DNA of 64,000 nt from Falsiroseomonas selenitidurans (GCF_012103215.1 NZ_JAAVNE010000001.1:248001-312000), one strand, 5' to 3'. Numbered from the stretch's first letter, positions 28,562-37,285 are shown. Translations and numbers: made by a program. Notes: generated by a model from the letters alone, not told the origin.

Positions 28562-29948
28562 GACGCCGCTTCGGCGTCTCCTCCAGCGAAGACCCCGCCT
28601 CCGCCACCGCCTCATGCCCCTCCAGCGCCGAGAGGAAGCGGCGGCACCAGGCGGCGGCGGTGTTGGCGCGCACCGTCGCCCACATGCGGCTCCAGCGGTC
28701 CAGCCGCTCATCCGCCGGCATGTCCATGGCGACGTCCAGCGCCTCCGCGATGTCGTCGGGGTCGAGCGGGTTGACCACCAGCGCACCATCCAGCTCCACC
28801 GCCGCGCCGGCGAAGCGCGACAGCACCAGCACGCCGGGGTCCACCGGGTCCTGCGCCGCGACGAATTCCTTGGCCACCAGGTTCATGCCGTCGCGCAGCG
28901 GGGTCACCAGCCCGATCCGCGCCACCCGCATGAAGCCCGCGATGGTCGGGCGGGCGACGGCACGGGTGATGTAGCGGATCGGCGCCCAGTCGGGCTCCGC
29001 CATCTGGCCATTGATCCGGCCCACCCCCTCATCCAGTTCGCGCCGGAGGGTGCGATACTGCGCCACGTCGCCGCGGCTGACCGGGGCGACCTGCAGGAAG
29101 GTGATCTTGCCGCGGTGCCGTGGAAAGCGCTCCAGCATGGCGCCGAACCCGGCGATGCGCTGCGGCAGCCCTTTGGTGTAGTCCAGCCGGTCCACGCCGA
29201 TGGCCAGCGACCGCCCGGCCAGCGAATCACGCAGCCGGACCACATCCTTGCTGCCGACGCGACGCGCCGCCAGGCTGGCGAAGCCGGCGGCGTCGATGCC
29301 GATGGCGAAGGCGCCGACGCGCATCGCCGCCTCCCCCATCCCGCCGGCGATCAGCGCGCCGCGCAGGTTTTCGGCATCGTCCTCCGTCTGCACCCCGATG
29401 GCATCCATCGAGGCCAGGCCCTCCAGCAGCTGGGCCGCGTGCGGCAGGCCGTTGAAGACGGAGCGCGGCGGGAAGGGCACGTGCAGGAAGAAGCCGATGC
29501 GCTGCCGGCAGCCCAGCCGCCGCAGCTCCGCCGCCATCAGGAACAGGTGGAAGTCGTGGATCCAGATCGTGTCGTCCGGCCGCAGCAGCGGCGCCAGCGC
29601 CGCGGCGAAGGCGGCGTTGGTGCGGGTGTAGCCGCCATAGTCGCGCCGGTCGAAGCGGGCGATGCCCAGGCGGTAGTGCAGCACCGGCCACAGCGCGGCG
29701 TTGGAGAAGCCCTGGTAGTAGTGGCGGTAATCGTCATGGCCCAGGTCGATGGTGGCATAGGTGGTGCTGCCGTGGCGGACCTGCGCGGCTTCCGTGCCGG
29801 TCTCTTCCGCGGTCTTGCCGGACCAGCCGAACCACAGCGAATCGCGCTTCGCCAGCGCATCCTTCATGGCAACCGCCAGGCCGCCGGCCGTGGCCCCGCC
29901 CTCGCGCGGGTCCGGCACGCGGTTGGCGACGACGACAAGCCGGCTCAT
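28539..29948 (-). CDS. otsA: Trehalose-6-phosphate synthase OtsA
   Basis: This 469-residue GT20 enzyme makes trehalose-6-phosphate from a nucleotide glucose and glucose-6-phosphate for osmotic and desiccation protection. The motifs VVANRVPDP, HDFHLFLMAAELR, GVDRLDYTKGLPQRI and TPLRDGMNLVAKEF (nucleotide-sugar binding) are intact. The C-terminal tail ends KRRRAKRAEA and is encoded by the last two copies of the 23-bp repeat, so this tail is not conserved protein sequence but repeat-derived. The start overlaps the otsB stop (ATGA). Confidence 0.95.
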   Translation of the reverse strand: MSRLVVVANRVPDPREGGATAGGLAVAMKDALAKRDSLWFGWSGKTAEETGTEAAQVRHGSTTYATIDLGHDDYRHYYQGFSNAALWPVLHYRLGIARFDRRDYGGYTRTNAAFAAALAPLLRPDDTIWIHDFHLFLMAAELRRLGCRQRIGFFLHVPFPPRSVFNGLPHAAQLLEGLASMDAIGVQTEDDAENLRGALIAGGMGEAAMRVGAFAIGIDAAGFASLAARRVGSKDVVRLRDSLAGRSLAIGVDRLDYTKGLPQRIAGFGAMLERFPRHRGKITFLQVAPVSRGDVAQYRTLRRELDEGVGRINGQMAEPDWAPIRYITRAVARPTIAGFMRVARIGLVTPLRDGMNLVAKEFVAAQDPVDPGVLVLSRFAGAAVELDGALVVNPLDPDDIAEALDVAMDMPADERLDRWSRMWATVRANTAAAWCRRFLSALEGHEAVAEAGSSLEETPKRRRAKRAEA

Positions 29949-30673
29949 GCCGCGCGCCCCTGCGCGTAGCGCGCCTCCAGCGCCGCCAGCCAGGCGCGGA
30001 AATCGCCCGGCGTGCCGAAGGCATCCTGCAGCCGCAGGCCGATGCCCCCGGCCTCGCGCGCCGCCTGCATCCCGGCCTCGTCCGTCACATCGTCGCCGAC
30101 GAAGACCGGCACGCGGCCGGCGAAGGGCGGGTGGGCCATCAGGCTGGTGACGGCGGTGGCCTTGGAAACGCCACGCGGCGTCACCTCCCACGCCATGCGG
30201 GCGGGCAGCAGCGCGAAATGCTCCGGTGCTTCCGCGACGAGGGATTCCAGGAGGTCACGGAACACCGCCCCGGCTTCCGGTGCCTGGCGGTAGTGCAGCA
30301 CGAAGCCATGCGCCTTGTCCTCAATGAAGGCGGAGGGGAAGGCCTCGGTCAGCGCCTGGGTGCGGGCCCGCCAGGCCGCGGGCGGCGAGGCCAGGGCCGG
30401 GCTTTCCACCGCGCCATCCGGCCGGCGGCGCAGCGCCGCGCCATGGTTGCCGGCCTTGGCCACCGGCCCGGGCAGGAAATGGTCCAGCTCCGCCAGCGGG
30501 CGGCCGGAGACGATGGCCAGCGCCCCGTCCAGGTGGCGGGACAGCCGCTCCAGCAGCGGCGGAAGGTCGGGGGGCACGCGGACGGCGTCGGGTCGTTCCG
30601 CGATCTCGACGAGCGTGCCGTCGAAGTCGAGAAAAAGCGCCGCGTTGTCCGGCGCGGTGGGAAAATCCTGCAT
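29945..30673 (-). CDS. otsB: Trehalose-6-phosphate phosphatase OtsB
   Basis: This 242-residue HAD-superfamily phosphatase releases trehalose from trehalose-6-phosphate. HAD motif I is LDFDGTLVEI, the cap region carries IVSGRPL, and motif IV is FVGDDVTDEAGM. It is the first gene of the otsB-otsA pair, which overlap by four bases. The start is uncertain: an ATG at 30673 (MQDFPTAP) is used here; a GTG five codons upstream is possible but neither has a strong ribosome site. Confidence 0.94.
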   Translation of the reverse strand: MQDFPTAPDNAALFLDFDGTLVEIAERPDAVRVPPDLPPLLERLSRHLDGALAIVSGRPLAELDHFLPGPVAKAGNHGAALRRRPDGAVESPALASPPAAWRARTQALTEAFPSAFIEDKAHGFVLHYRQAPEAGAVFRDLLESLVAEAPEHFALLPARMAWEVTPRGVSKATAVTSLMAHPPFAGRVPVFVGDDVTDEAGMQAAREAGGIGLRLQDAFGTPGDFRAWLAALEARYAQGRAA

Positions 30674-30811
30674 GACCCAGCCTAACACGATGCAAGCGTA
30701 TCGGTTGCCCCTTGGTCACGCGATCGTGAGCCGTCGGGCGGGATCACCCGGAAGCCGTGCTGCACCGGCGGCCGTGCTAGGTCTGCATCCCCATGCCGGA
30801 GGAAACACGCC

Positions 30812-31219
30812 ATGCCCGACCAGAACCAGCCGCCCCGCACCACGGTCAGCCGCGCCGCGGAGGCGACCTATGAAACCGGGCTGCGCGCCTTCTTCGCCTA
30901 TCGTGACCTGGGCGTGCGCGCGGCCACCGGCGGGGCCTTCGGCGCGCATGTGATCCGCGCCGTGCCCGGCACCGGGGCGGCGCCGCAATGGCACACGCAT
31001 GACCTCGGCTTCCAGCTGGTCTACGTCCTGCGCGGCTGGGTGACCTTCACCTATGAGGACATCGGCGAGGTCACCTTCCGGCCCGGCGATTCGGTGCTGC
31101 AGCCGCCCGGCATCCGCCATGTGGAGGTGGCGCATGCCGAGGATCTGGAACTGCTGGAGATCACCAGCCCGGCGGACTTCGCCACCCGCACCGTCCCCGC
31201 GCCGGACGGTTCCCCCTGA
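30812..31219 (+). CDS. Cupin domain protein
   Basis: This 135-residue single-domain cupin carries the two cupin motifs with metal ligands in QWHTHDLGFQLVYVLRGWVTF and RPGDSVLQPPGIRHVEVAH. Such small cupins are often metal-dependent enzymes or sensor proteins; substrate and role cannot be assigned. A strong GGAGG lies 9 bases before the ATG. It stands alone upstream of a tRNA gene. Confidence 0.85.
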   Translation: MPDQNQPPRTTVSRAAEATYETGLRAFFAYRDLGVRAATGGAFGAHVIRAVPGTGAAPQWHTHDLGFQLVYVLRGWVTFTYEDIGEVTFRPGDSVLQPPGIRHVEVAHAEDLELLEITSPADFATRTVPAPDGSP

Positions 31220-31247
31220 GGCGGACTTCCGCTATCATCGGCCCCGC

Positions 31248-31332
31248 GCGGGCGTGGTGGAACTGGTAGACGCGCCGGACTCAAAATCCGGTTCCGAGAG
31301 GAGTGTCGGTTCGATTCCGACCGCCCGCACCA
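31248..31332 (+). tRNA. tRNA-Leu (anticodon CAA)
   Basis: This 85-base class II tRNA has a complete cloverleaf: acceptor stem GCGGGCG/CGCCCGC, anticodon stem CCGGA/TCCGG with loop CTCAAAA (anticodon at 31282-31284), a long variable arm, T arm GTCGG-TTCGATT-CCGAC, and an encoded CCA end. CAA reads UUG codons, which are rare in such G+C-rich genomes. Confidence 0.97.
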
Positions 31333-31757
31333 AGCCCCCTGCGTCCCCGCCAGCGATTGAGGCACGGGTTCAGGTCCTACCTACCCCGTTCGTCCATGGT
31401 CTCCGAGGGGGCCAGGCGCGCCCGCCCTCAGCCCTGGACGATGATCTCGGCGCGGAGGGCGCCGCTCGGGTCCCGGTGCCGCGACCGGAAGGCCTCGACG
31501 ACGCGGCCGCCGCGCTGACGGTGGGCCCGCCGCCCTTCGAAACGCCCGGCTTCGAGGTTTCCACGAGGTGGAACCGTCGCGACGATCGGGCCTCCCCGAA
31601 TCCCTGGCTGCGCAGGCGCCAGCGCCTTCGCAAGCCTTGCAGCGTCGCAGGGCCGCTCGGGCCCTGCGTTGGAGGGGGGCGGGCAGCGGCCCATGGCTCG
31701 ACAGGTCCCGGCGCCTCGCCCTACCCTCGCCCCGGCCTGATCTCCGGAACGCCGCTC
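31333..31757. other. 425-base region without a convincing gene, downstream of tRNA-Leu
   Basis: No frame shows family-like coding sequence with a start and ribosome site. On the minus strand about 55 codons ending at 31428 (…VEAFRSRHRDPSGALRAEIIVQG) look faintly protein-like and could be a degraded gene remnant. A perfect 9-bp hairpin (CGCAGGGCC/GGCCCTGCG, 31646-31668) without a T run is present. The position right after a tRNA 3' end is one where elements integrate, but I see no integrase or duplicated tRNA end here. Confidence 0.4.
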
Positions 31758-32573
31758 GTGACCGAAACGCCGCAAGCCGGCCCCGCCACCCCGCCACCGC
31801 GCGAAGCCATCCTGCCCGGCGTCCGTCTGTGCTACCGCGACAGCGGCGGCACCGGCGCGCCGATCGTCCTGCTGCACGCCAATACCGGCACCAGCGCCAG
31901 CTGGGACCCCCAATTCGCCGCCTTCGCCGCCGCCGGCCACCGCGTGCTGGCCTTCGACCGGCGCGGCTGGGGCGCCAGCCTGGCGGACCCCGCCACCGGC
32001 CCGCAGCCCGCCAGCGTGGCGCAGGATCTGGACGCGCTGGCCGGCCATCTCGACCTGCCGCGCTTTCACCTGCTGGGCGTTGCCGGCGGCGGCTTCTGCG
32101 CGCTGGACTACGCCGCCTGGCGCCAGGACCGCCTGCTGAGCCTGACCATCGCCGCCAGCAACGGATCCTTCGCGGAGCCGGAGATGCAGCAGCTCAGCGC
32201 CAACATCCAGTTCGAGGGCTTCCGCGCCCTGCCGGAAAGCTTCCGCGAGATCGGCCCCTCCTTCCGCGCCCTGTATCCGGACCGGGTGCGGGCATGGGAG
32301 CATGCGCAGGAACAGGCGCGGCAGAAGGACACGCCGAACCAGCCGCCGCTGCGCACGCCCAACACCTTCGCCAAGGTCGCCGCCATCCGCCTGCCCGTGC
32401 TGGCCATCACCGCCAGCGCCGACCTCTATGCGCCGCCGGTGCTGATGGCCCGCTGGCTGCGCCACCTGCCGCAGGCGCAACTCGTGGCGATCGCCGATGC
32501 CGGGCATTCCGTGCCGATGGAACAGCCGGAAGCCTTCAACGACGCGGTGCTGGGCTTCATCGGGCGGCTCTGA
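31758..32573 (+). CDS. Alpha/beta-hydrolase
   Basis: This 271-residue alpha/beta-hydrolase has an HANTGTSASWDPQFAAFAAAGHRVLAFDRRGWGAS core. An aspartate is available in TASADLYAPP and a histidine in IADAGHSVPMEQPEAF for a catalytic triad. The nucleophile position is unusual: the elbow reads LLGVAGGGFCALDYA, so the expected Ser in GxSxG is replaced by Ala (G-V-A-G-G). This suggests a non-hydrolytic or altered enzyme. The start is GTG at 31758, with only a weak ribosome site. It converges with the cytochrome gene. Confidence 0.75.
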   Translation: MTETPQAGPATPPPREAILPGVRLCYRDSGGTGAPIVLLHANTGTSASWDPQFAAFAAAGHRVLAFDRRGWGASLADPATGPQPASVAQDLDALAGHLDLPRFHLLGVAGGGFCALDYAAWRQDRLLSLTIAASNGSFAEPEMQQLSANIQFEGFRALPESFREIGPSFRALYPDRVRAWEHAQEQARQKDTPNQPPLRTPNTFAKVAAIRLPVLAITASADLYAPPVLMARWLRHLPQAQLVAIADAGHSVPMEQPEAFNDAVLGFIGRL

Positions 32574-32738
32574 GGCCGCTTCGGCGCAGGAGATCCGGCG
32601 GCCCGACGCCCCCCCCGGCCGGCACCGCGCGGGCTCGGCACCCATGGCGGGCCTTGCTGCGATGGGCGCCAGCGTCGCCGAGCGGACCTCCTCCTTCGCA
32701 AGGCGGGCCAGCGCCACGCCGCGCGGCAGGCCGGGCGC

Positions 32739-33545
32739 TCACCGGCCGCCGGGCGGGGGCGCCCCCGTCACGGCGGCAGCGGGCACGGCCGGCGTGCCGG
32801 CCTCGGCCGCGAGGCCGCCGCCGGGCCGGAGGCCAGAGTAATAGGCGGCGACGGCGTCGATTTCCCGTTCCGTCATGCCGGCGGCGATGCGCGCCATCAC
32901 ATCCAGCGGGTCGCCGCCGCGCGCGCCCTGCTTCCACAGCCGCAATTGCAGCGCCAGATAGGGCGCATACTGCCCGGCCAGCGCCGGGATGCTCGGCGCC
33001 TGGCCCTCGCCCACGGCGCCGTGGCAGTTGGTGCAGGCGGAGACGCCCCGCGCCGGCACGCCCACCGCCGCGAGGCTGCCGCCGATCTGCCGCATGGTGA
33101 CCCCCGCCTCCACCGGTGCCGCCGCCGACACCAGGGGCCGGGAGGCGTACCAGGCGGCCACGTCCTGCATCTGCCGGTCGGTCAGCGCGCGGGCGATCGG
33201 CGTCATCGCCGCATTGGGCCGGCGGCCGGCGGAATAATCCTGCAGCGTCTTGTAGAGATACCAGGCTGGCTGCCCAGCCAGGTTCGGAAAGGCGCCGCTG
33301 CCGCCGCCATGCCCGTCCAGCCCATGGCAGGTGACGCAGGCGCGGGCGTGCAGCGCATCATTGCCCTGCGCCACGTCGAGCCCGGCCAGGGGATCGCCGG
33401 CCGGCGTCGCCGCCTGCCGCGGCGCGGGCCAGAGCGGGCTCATGCCGTAGAAGGCGCCGCCCTGGTTCGCCCCCTGGTTCGTCCCTTGGGCCAGCACGCC
33501 GCCGGCCAGCAGCAGCGCGCCGAGCAATGGCCAGCGCATCCTCAT
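32739..33545 (-). CDS. Diheme cytochrome c, secreted (second of pair)
   Basis: This 268-residue periplasmic c-type cytochrome has an N-terminal signal peptide (MRMRWPLLGALLLAGGVLA) and two heme-binding motifs, CVTCH (70-74) and CTNCH (171-175). Each lies in a cytochrome c553-like domain with methionine ligands available downstream. The C-terminus is Pro/Ala-rich. It is the last gene of the dehydrogenase operon and overlaps the previous cytochrome gene by ATGA. It probably passes electrons from the GMC flavoprotein to the quinone pool or an oxidase. Confidence 0.92.
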   Translation of the reverse strand: MRMRWPLLGALLLAGGVLAQGTNQGANQGGAFYGMSPLWPAPRQAATPAGDPLAGLDVAQGNDALHARACVTCHGLDGHGGGSGAFPNLAGQPAWYLYKTLQDYSAGRRPNAAMTPIARALTDRQMQDVAAWYASRPLVSAAAPVEAGVTMRQIGGSLAAVGVPARGVSACTNCHGAVGEGQAPSIPALAGQYAPYLALQLRLWKQGARGGDPLDVMARIAAGMTEREIDAVAAYYSGLRPGGGLAAEAGTPAVPAAAVTGAPPPGGR

Positions 33546-34246
33546 GGCAGCACCCCCCTTGCGCGCTGCACCGGCCCGGCGGGCACGGCCGCGAAGTAGC
33601 GCGCCACCGCCGCGATGTCCTGCTCCGTCAGCCGCCGGGCGATGATCGCCATGGTCATCCGCGGCGCCGTCGAGGGCCGCTCGCCGGTCTTCCAGGCGCG
33701 CAGCGTGGCGGCCAGATAGGCTTCCGGCTGGCCGGCCAGGCGCGGATAGGTCGGCGGCACGCCGATGCCGCCCGGCCCGTGGCAGTTCTGGCAGGCCTGG
33801 ATGCCGCGCTCCGCCGAGCCGATGGCCGACAGCACGCCGCCGAGTTGCAGCAGCGCCGCGTCGCCCTGCGGCCGCGCCCGGCCGCCCGGCAGCGGCTGCG
33901 CGGCGTAGTAGACCGCCACGTCCCGCCGCTGCTCCGGCGTCATCGCCGCGGCGATCGGCTGCATGATCGGGTTGGCCCGCGCGCCGGAGGCATAGGCTTC
34001 CAGCTGCGCCAGCAGGTATTCCGCGCTCTGCCCCGCCAGGGCGGGGAAGGCGGCGGCGTGCTCGGCGGCGCCGTCGAAGCCGTGGCAGCGGAAGCAGGCG
34101 CCCTGCTGCCCCTGCCCGCCCGCCCCGGCGGCCACGGCGCGCCCGGATTCGACCTGCCGCCGGTCGGGATCCACCCCCAGAAGCTGCGCCGCCGCGACGG
34201 CGGAAGTGACGCACAGCGCCAGGGCGAAGGCCAGGAACCGCCTCAT
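33542..34246 (-). CDS. Diheme cytochrome c, secreted (first of pair)
   Basis: This 234-residue exported cytochrome c has a signal peptide (MRRFLAFALALCVTSAVAAA) and two heme motifs, CFRCH (51-55) and CQNCH (152-156). It is a paralogue of the next gene: both have two c553-type halves with FPALAGQ/YPRLAGQ and FPNLAGQ/IPALAGQ motifs. The start overlaps the GMC gene stop as ATGA. Most gluconate-type dehydrogenases use one triheme cytochrome; here two diheme proteins replace it. Confidence 0.92.
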   Translation of the reverse strand: MRRFLAFALALCVTSAVAAAQLLGVDPDRRQVESGRAVAAGAGGQGQQGACFRCHGFDGAAEHAAAFPALAGQSAEYLLAQLEAYASGARANPIMQPIAAAMTPEQRRDVAVYYAAQPLPGGRARPQGDAALLQLGGVLSAIGSAERGIQACQNCHGPGGIGVPPTYPRLAGQPEAYLAATLRAWKTGERPSTAPRMTMAIIARRLTEQDIAAVARYFAAVPAGPVQRARGVLP

Positions 34247-36009
34247 GCCTGCACCAGCGGCCGCGGGTCGGCCAGGTAGTCCTCCCGGATCGCGCGCGCC
34301 GCCCACAGCGCCAGCGCGCCCACGGTGCCGGTCGGGTTGAAGCCCGGATTGTGCGGGTAGACGCAGGCACCCATCACGAACAGGTTGTGCGCGTCCCAAT
34401 GCTGCAGGTAGCGGTTCACCACGCTCTCCCGCGGGTTCGCGCCCATGATGGCGCCGCCGGTGTTGTGCGTGGTCTGGTAGGGGACGATGGAGTAATGGCC
34501 GGTGCGGCGGCTGGCCTCGACCCGCCCGCCCATGGCGCGGCCGATCTCCAGCGCCCGGTCGGTCAGGTAGTCCGCCATCAGCCGGTCATTGGCCGGGAAG
34601 TCGAAGGTCATGCGCAGCAGCGGCTGGCCCAGCCCGTCGCGATAGGTCGGGTCCAGGTCCAGGTAGTTGTAGCGGTGCGGCATGGAGGAGCCATGCACCG
34701 AGATGCCGAGGGTGCTGTTGTAGTGCTGCCGCACCGCCTGCTTCCAGGCCCCGCCCCAGCGCGGCGTGTCCGACGGCACCGGGTGATACTCGATCGGCCG
34801 CCCGCCGGTCTGCAGCCCGCCGAGATAGGCGCCGCCGATGAAGCCCAGGCCCGAATGGTCGAAGACATCGCCCTGCCAGTCATTCACCGCCATGCCGAGC
34901 GCGCCCGCGCCCATATAGGGGTTGATGTTCTTCTGCCCGTCGAGGAACACGCTGACGCCGGCCATGGTCTGGTAGGTGTAGTTCTTCCCCACCACCCCCT
35001 CGCCGCTCGCCGGGTCGTAGGGCTGGCCGATGCCGGACAGCAGCAGCAGCCGCACATTGTGGTAGGAGAAGGCGCACAGCGCGACGATGCCCGCCGGCTG
35101 CTCCACCTCCTGCCCCATGGCGTCGATATAGGTCACGCCGGTGGCCCGCTTCGCGGTGCTGTCGTAGTTCACCCGCGTCACCGTGCTGCGCGTGCGCAGC
35201 TCGAAATTCTCGCGCCCCATCAGCACCGGCAGCACGCAGACCTGCGGGCTGGACTTGGCGAAGTGCTCGCAGCCGAAGCGCTCGCAGAAGCCGCAGGCGT
35301 TGCAGGGCTGCAGGTGGCAGCCATAGCTGTTGGTGTAGGGGCGGGAGAGATTGGCCGAGGGCAGCGGGAAGGGATGCGCGCCCACCTGCTCCGCCGCCTG
35401 CGCGAACAACGTCGGGCCGAGCGGCATGGGCATGGGCGGCAGCGGGTATTCACTGGACCGGGGCGCCTCGAAGGGATCGCCGCCGGGCTGGATCACGCCG
35501 CGCAGGTTGCCGGCCTTGCCGCCGATGCCGCAGATCTTCTCGAAGCGGTCGTAGTAGGGCTCCAGCTCGTCGTAGCTGAGGCCCCAATCCTGGATCGTCA
35601 GCCCCTCCTGGATGATGTCGCGGCCATAGCGTTGTTCGGTGTGCGTGCGCAGGTTGAAGTCGCTGGCGTGGAAGCGCCAGGTCTGGCCGTTCCAGTGCAC
35701 GCCCGCGCCGCCCAGCCCGGCGCCGGGCAGGAAGGACCCCAGCTGGCGGATCGGCAGCGCCGTCTGCCCGGTGAAGTTGCGGAAGGTCAGCGTCTCCGTC
35801 GCCGGGTCCAGCATCAGCCCGTGCCGCACCGCGTAGCGCAGCTCGTCATGCATGGTCGGCGTCTGGAAGTCCGGCACCGTCTGCCGCGGCACGCCGCGTT
35901 CCAGCCCGACCACGCGGAGCCCCGCATCGGTCAGTTCCTTGGCCAGCAGCGCGCCGGTCCAGCCCATGCCGACCAGCACCACATCCACCTCGGGAAGGCG
36001 TCTTGCCAT
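34243..36009 (-). CDS. GMC-type FAD dehydrogenase large subunit (gluconate/sugar/alcohol dehydrogenase-like)
   Basis: This 588-residue FAD oxidoreductase resembles the large subunit of membrane-bound gluconate 2-dehydrogenase and related sugar dehydrogenases. An N-terminal ADP-binding fold (VVLVGMGWTGALLAKEL) and a C-terminal GMC substrate domain with NTGGAIMG and HNPGFNPTGTVGALALWAA are visible. A cysteine cluster near residues 229-248 (C-x4-C-x2-C-x2-C-x4-C) resembles the 3Fe-4S region of FAD-glucose dehydrogenases. There is no own signal peptide, so it is probably carried out by the Tat-signal small subunit. The ribosome site GAGGAA overlaps the upstream stop. The substrate is unknown. Confidence 0.9.
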   Translation of the reverse strand: MARRLPEVDVVLVGMGWTGALLAKELTDAGLRVVGLERGVPRQTVPDFQTPTMHDELRYAVRHGLMLDPATETLTFRNFTGQTALPIRQLGSFLPGAGLGGAGVHWNGQTWRFHASDFNLRTHTEQRYGRDIIQEGLTIQDWGLSYDELEPYYDRFEKICGIGGKAGNLRGVIQPGGDPFEAPRSSEYPLPPMPMPLGPTLFAQAAEQVGAHPFPLPSANLSRPYTNSYGCHLQPCNACGFCERFGCEHFAKSSPQVCVLPVLMGRENFELRTRSTVTRVNYDSTAKRATGVTYIDAMGQEVEQPAGIVALCAFSYHNVRLLLLSGIGQPYDPASGEGVVGKNYTYQTMAGVSVFLDGQKNINPYMGAGALGMAVNDWQGDVFDHSGLGFIGGAYLGGLQTGGRPIEYHPVPSDTPRWGGAWKQAVRQHYNSTLGISVHGSSMPHRYNYLDLDPTYRDGLGQPLLRMTFDFPANDRLMADYLTDRALEIGRAMGGRVEASRRTGHYSIVPYQTTHNTGGAIMGANPRESVVNRYLQHWDAHNLFVMGACVYPHNPGFNPTGTVGALALWAARAIREDYLADPRPLVQA

Positions 36010-36020
36010 GGCCTGGTTCC

Positions 36021-36761
36021 TCAGCGCTGCGGGGTGGGCGCGCGGTGGTGCGCGGCGTGTTCCTGCATCGCCTCGGCGATGCCGCGCGGCGCGCGGGTGA
36101 AGCGCAGGTCGTGGCGCTCCAGCAGGTCGACATAGCCGGCATAGGGGCCGGGGAAGCCCACCATGCGCCAGCCGACGAAATCGCGGTTGCCGCCATACAT
36201 CGGGTCGGAGAGGAAGCCCTCCACCGTATTGGCCAGCAGCGTCTCGAAGAAGACGGCGGACGACACCTGCTCGAAGCCGGCCTCGCCGGTCTCCGCCCTG
36301 GAAAGCGCCTCGTCCTGCAGCGCGCCGGGCAGCGCCTCGAAGCCGCTGCCATAGCCCTGGCGGACCCAGGCGGCGAAGGCCGGCAACGCCAGGCGGTACA
36401 GCTCCGCCGGCGTGAAGGGCAGCTGGTAGCCCTGCTCCGGCGTGCCCTGCTGGAACGGCCCCAGGCGGTACAGGCGGTTGCCATGTCCCCAGGCGCCGGC
36501 AAGCTGGCCGTCGAGGTATTCCGGCACGCCGGCACCGGCCGCGCCGGTGAACTCGGCATCGGCCGGGATCAGACGGTCCACCATGGCGGTCACCAGCCGG
36601 GCCTCGGCCTCGTTGAAGAAGCGCCAGACGCGCGGCGGCGCCTGGGCCGCCTGGCCCTGCGCGTGGCCGGGCATCCCCTGGCCATGGGCGGCCAGCGGCA
36701 GGCTGGCTGCGGCGGTGCCACCGGCGGCCAGCAGGTCACGGCGGGTCAGGTCGGCGGTCAT
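36021..36761 (-). CDS. Gluconate 2-dehydrogenase subunit 3 family protein (Tat-exported small subunit)
   Basis: This 246-residue small subunit of a GMC dehydrogenase begins with a twin-arginine signal (TRRDLLAAGGTAAASLPLAAHG). The mature part carries FFNEAEARLVTAMVDRLIPAD and the FLSDPMYGGNRDFVGWRMVGFPG motif of the family. It likely stabilises the flavoprotein and exports it in complex through Tat. GGAGG lies 10 bases before the ATG at 36761, which also overlaps the preceding gene's stop (ATGA). It is followed 11 bp later by the GMC gene. Confidence 0.92.
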   Translation of the reverse strand: MTADLTRRDLLAAGGTAAASLPLAAHGQGMPGHAQGQAAQAPPRVWRFFNEAEARLVTAMVDRLIPADAEFTGAAGAGVPEYLDGQLAGAWGHGNRLYRLGPFQQGTPEQGYQLPFTPAELYRLALPAFAAWVRQGYGSGFEALPGALQDEALSRAETGEAGFEQVSSAVFFETLLANTVEGFLSDPMYGGNRDFVGWRMVGFPGPYAGYVDLLERHDLRFTRAPRGIAEAMQEHAAHHRAPTPQR

Positions 36762-37072
36762 GGCTGGGCTTCCTCCGGCATACCGCTTTTCAGGCGACAC
36801 TCGCGGACCAGGGCCGGGTCCACGGCGTTGCAGACGGGCGCCAGCACGCGGACGCGCCAGCTCGCCCCTTCCGGCACCTGCGTCCCCCCTTCGGTCGGCG
36901 GACCGCTGCTGCCGGTGGTCACGGAACTCGTCGTCAGCACGCCGACCGGCGCGGCCCGGTCCACCGCGTTGCTGGCGGCGGAGGTGGCGGTGGTGGCGTC
37001 GTTGCCCTGGCCCAGCGCGAGCGCCGGCAGCAGGAACGCCAGGCCGATCGCCCCGATCCATCCATGCCGCAT
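36758..37072 (-). CDS. Small secreted protein of unknown function, first gene of the dehydrogenase operon
   Basis: This 104-residue protein has a clear Sec signal (MRHGWIGAIGLAFLLPALALG), a Ser/Thr-rich low-complexity mature N-terminus, and a C-terminal part with two cysteines (APVCNAVDPALVRECRLKSG) that could form a disulfide. I recognise no family. AAGGAGG eight bases upstream supports the ATG at 37072. Its stop overlaps the Tat-subunit start, so it belongs to the operon and may be an accessory or maturation factor of the periplasmic dehydrogenase. Confidence 0.8.
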   Translation of the reverse strand: MRHGWIGAIGLAFLLPALALGQGNDATTATSAASNAVDRAAPVGVLTTSSVTTGSSGPPTEGGTQVPEGASWRVRVLAPVCNAVDPALVRECRLKSGMPEEAQP

Positions 37073-37285
37073 CACCGCCGCCTCCTTCCCGCCCTCATCA
37101 GCCGAGACTAGGCACCGGCGGCGGCAGGCCGCAGGCCCGGGGTGCTACCTAGGGAACCGATGCGAAGGCGCTGCTTCCGGCATTCTCTCGCAGCACCCGG
37201 CCGGGCCGAAGCGCAACCGCCGGTGCAACCGGCGCGGCTTCGCGCGGTTCTTCCCCGGCGGATGTGATCGCGCGGGGTGGACGGC

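Noticed and set aside
31248..31332. Prophage or island attachment site at the tRNA-Leu 3' end
   Set aside because: No integrase gene or repeated tRNA 3' segment is visible in the window.
31646..31668. Terminator hairpin after the tRNA gene
   Set aside because: The 9-bp stem is perfect but no T run follows on either strand, and the distance from the tRNA end is over 300 bases.
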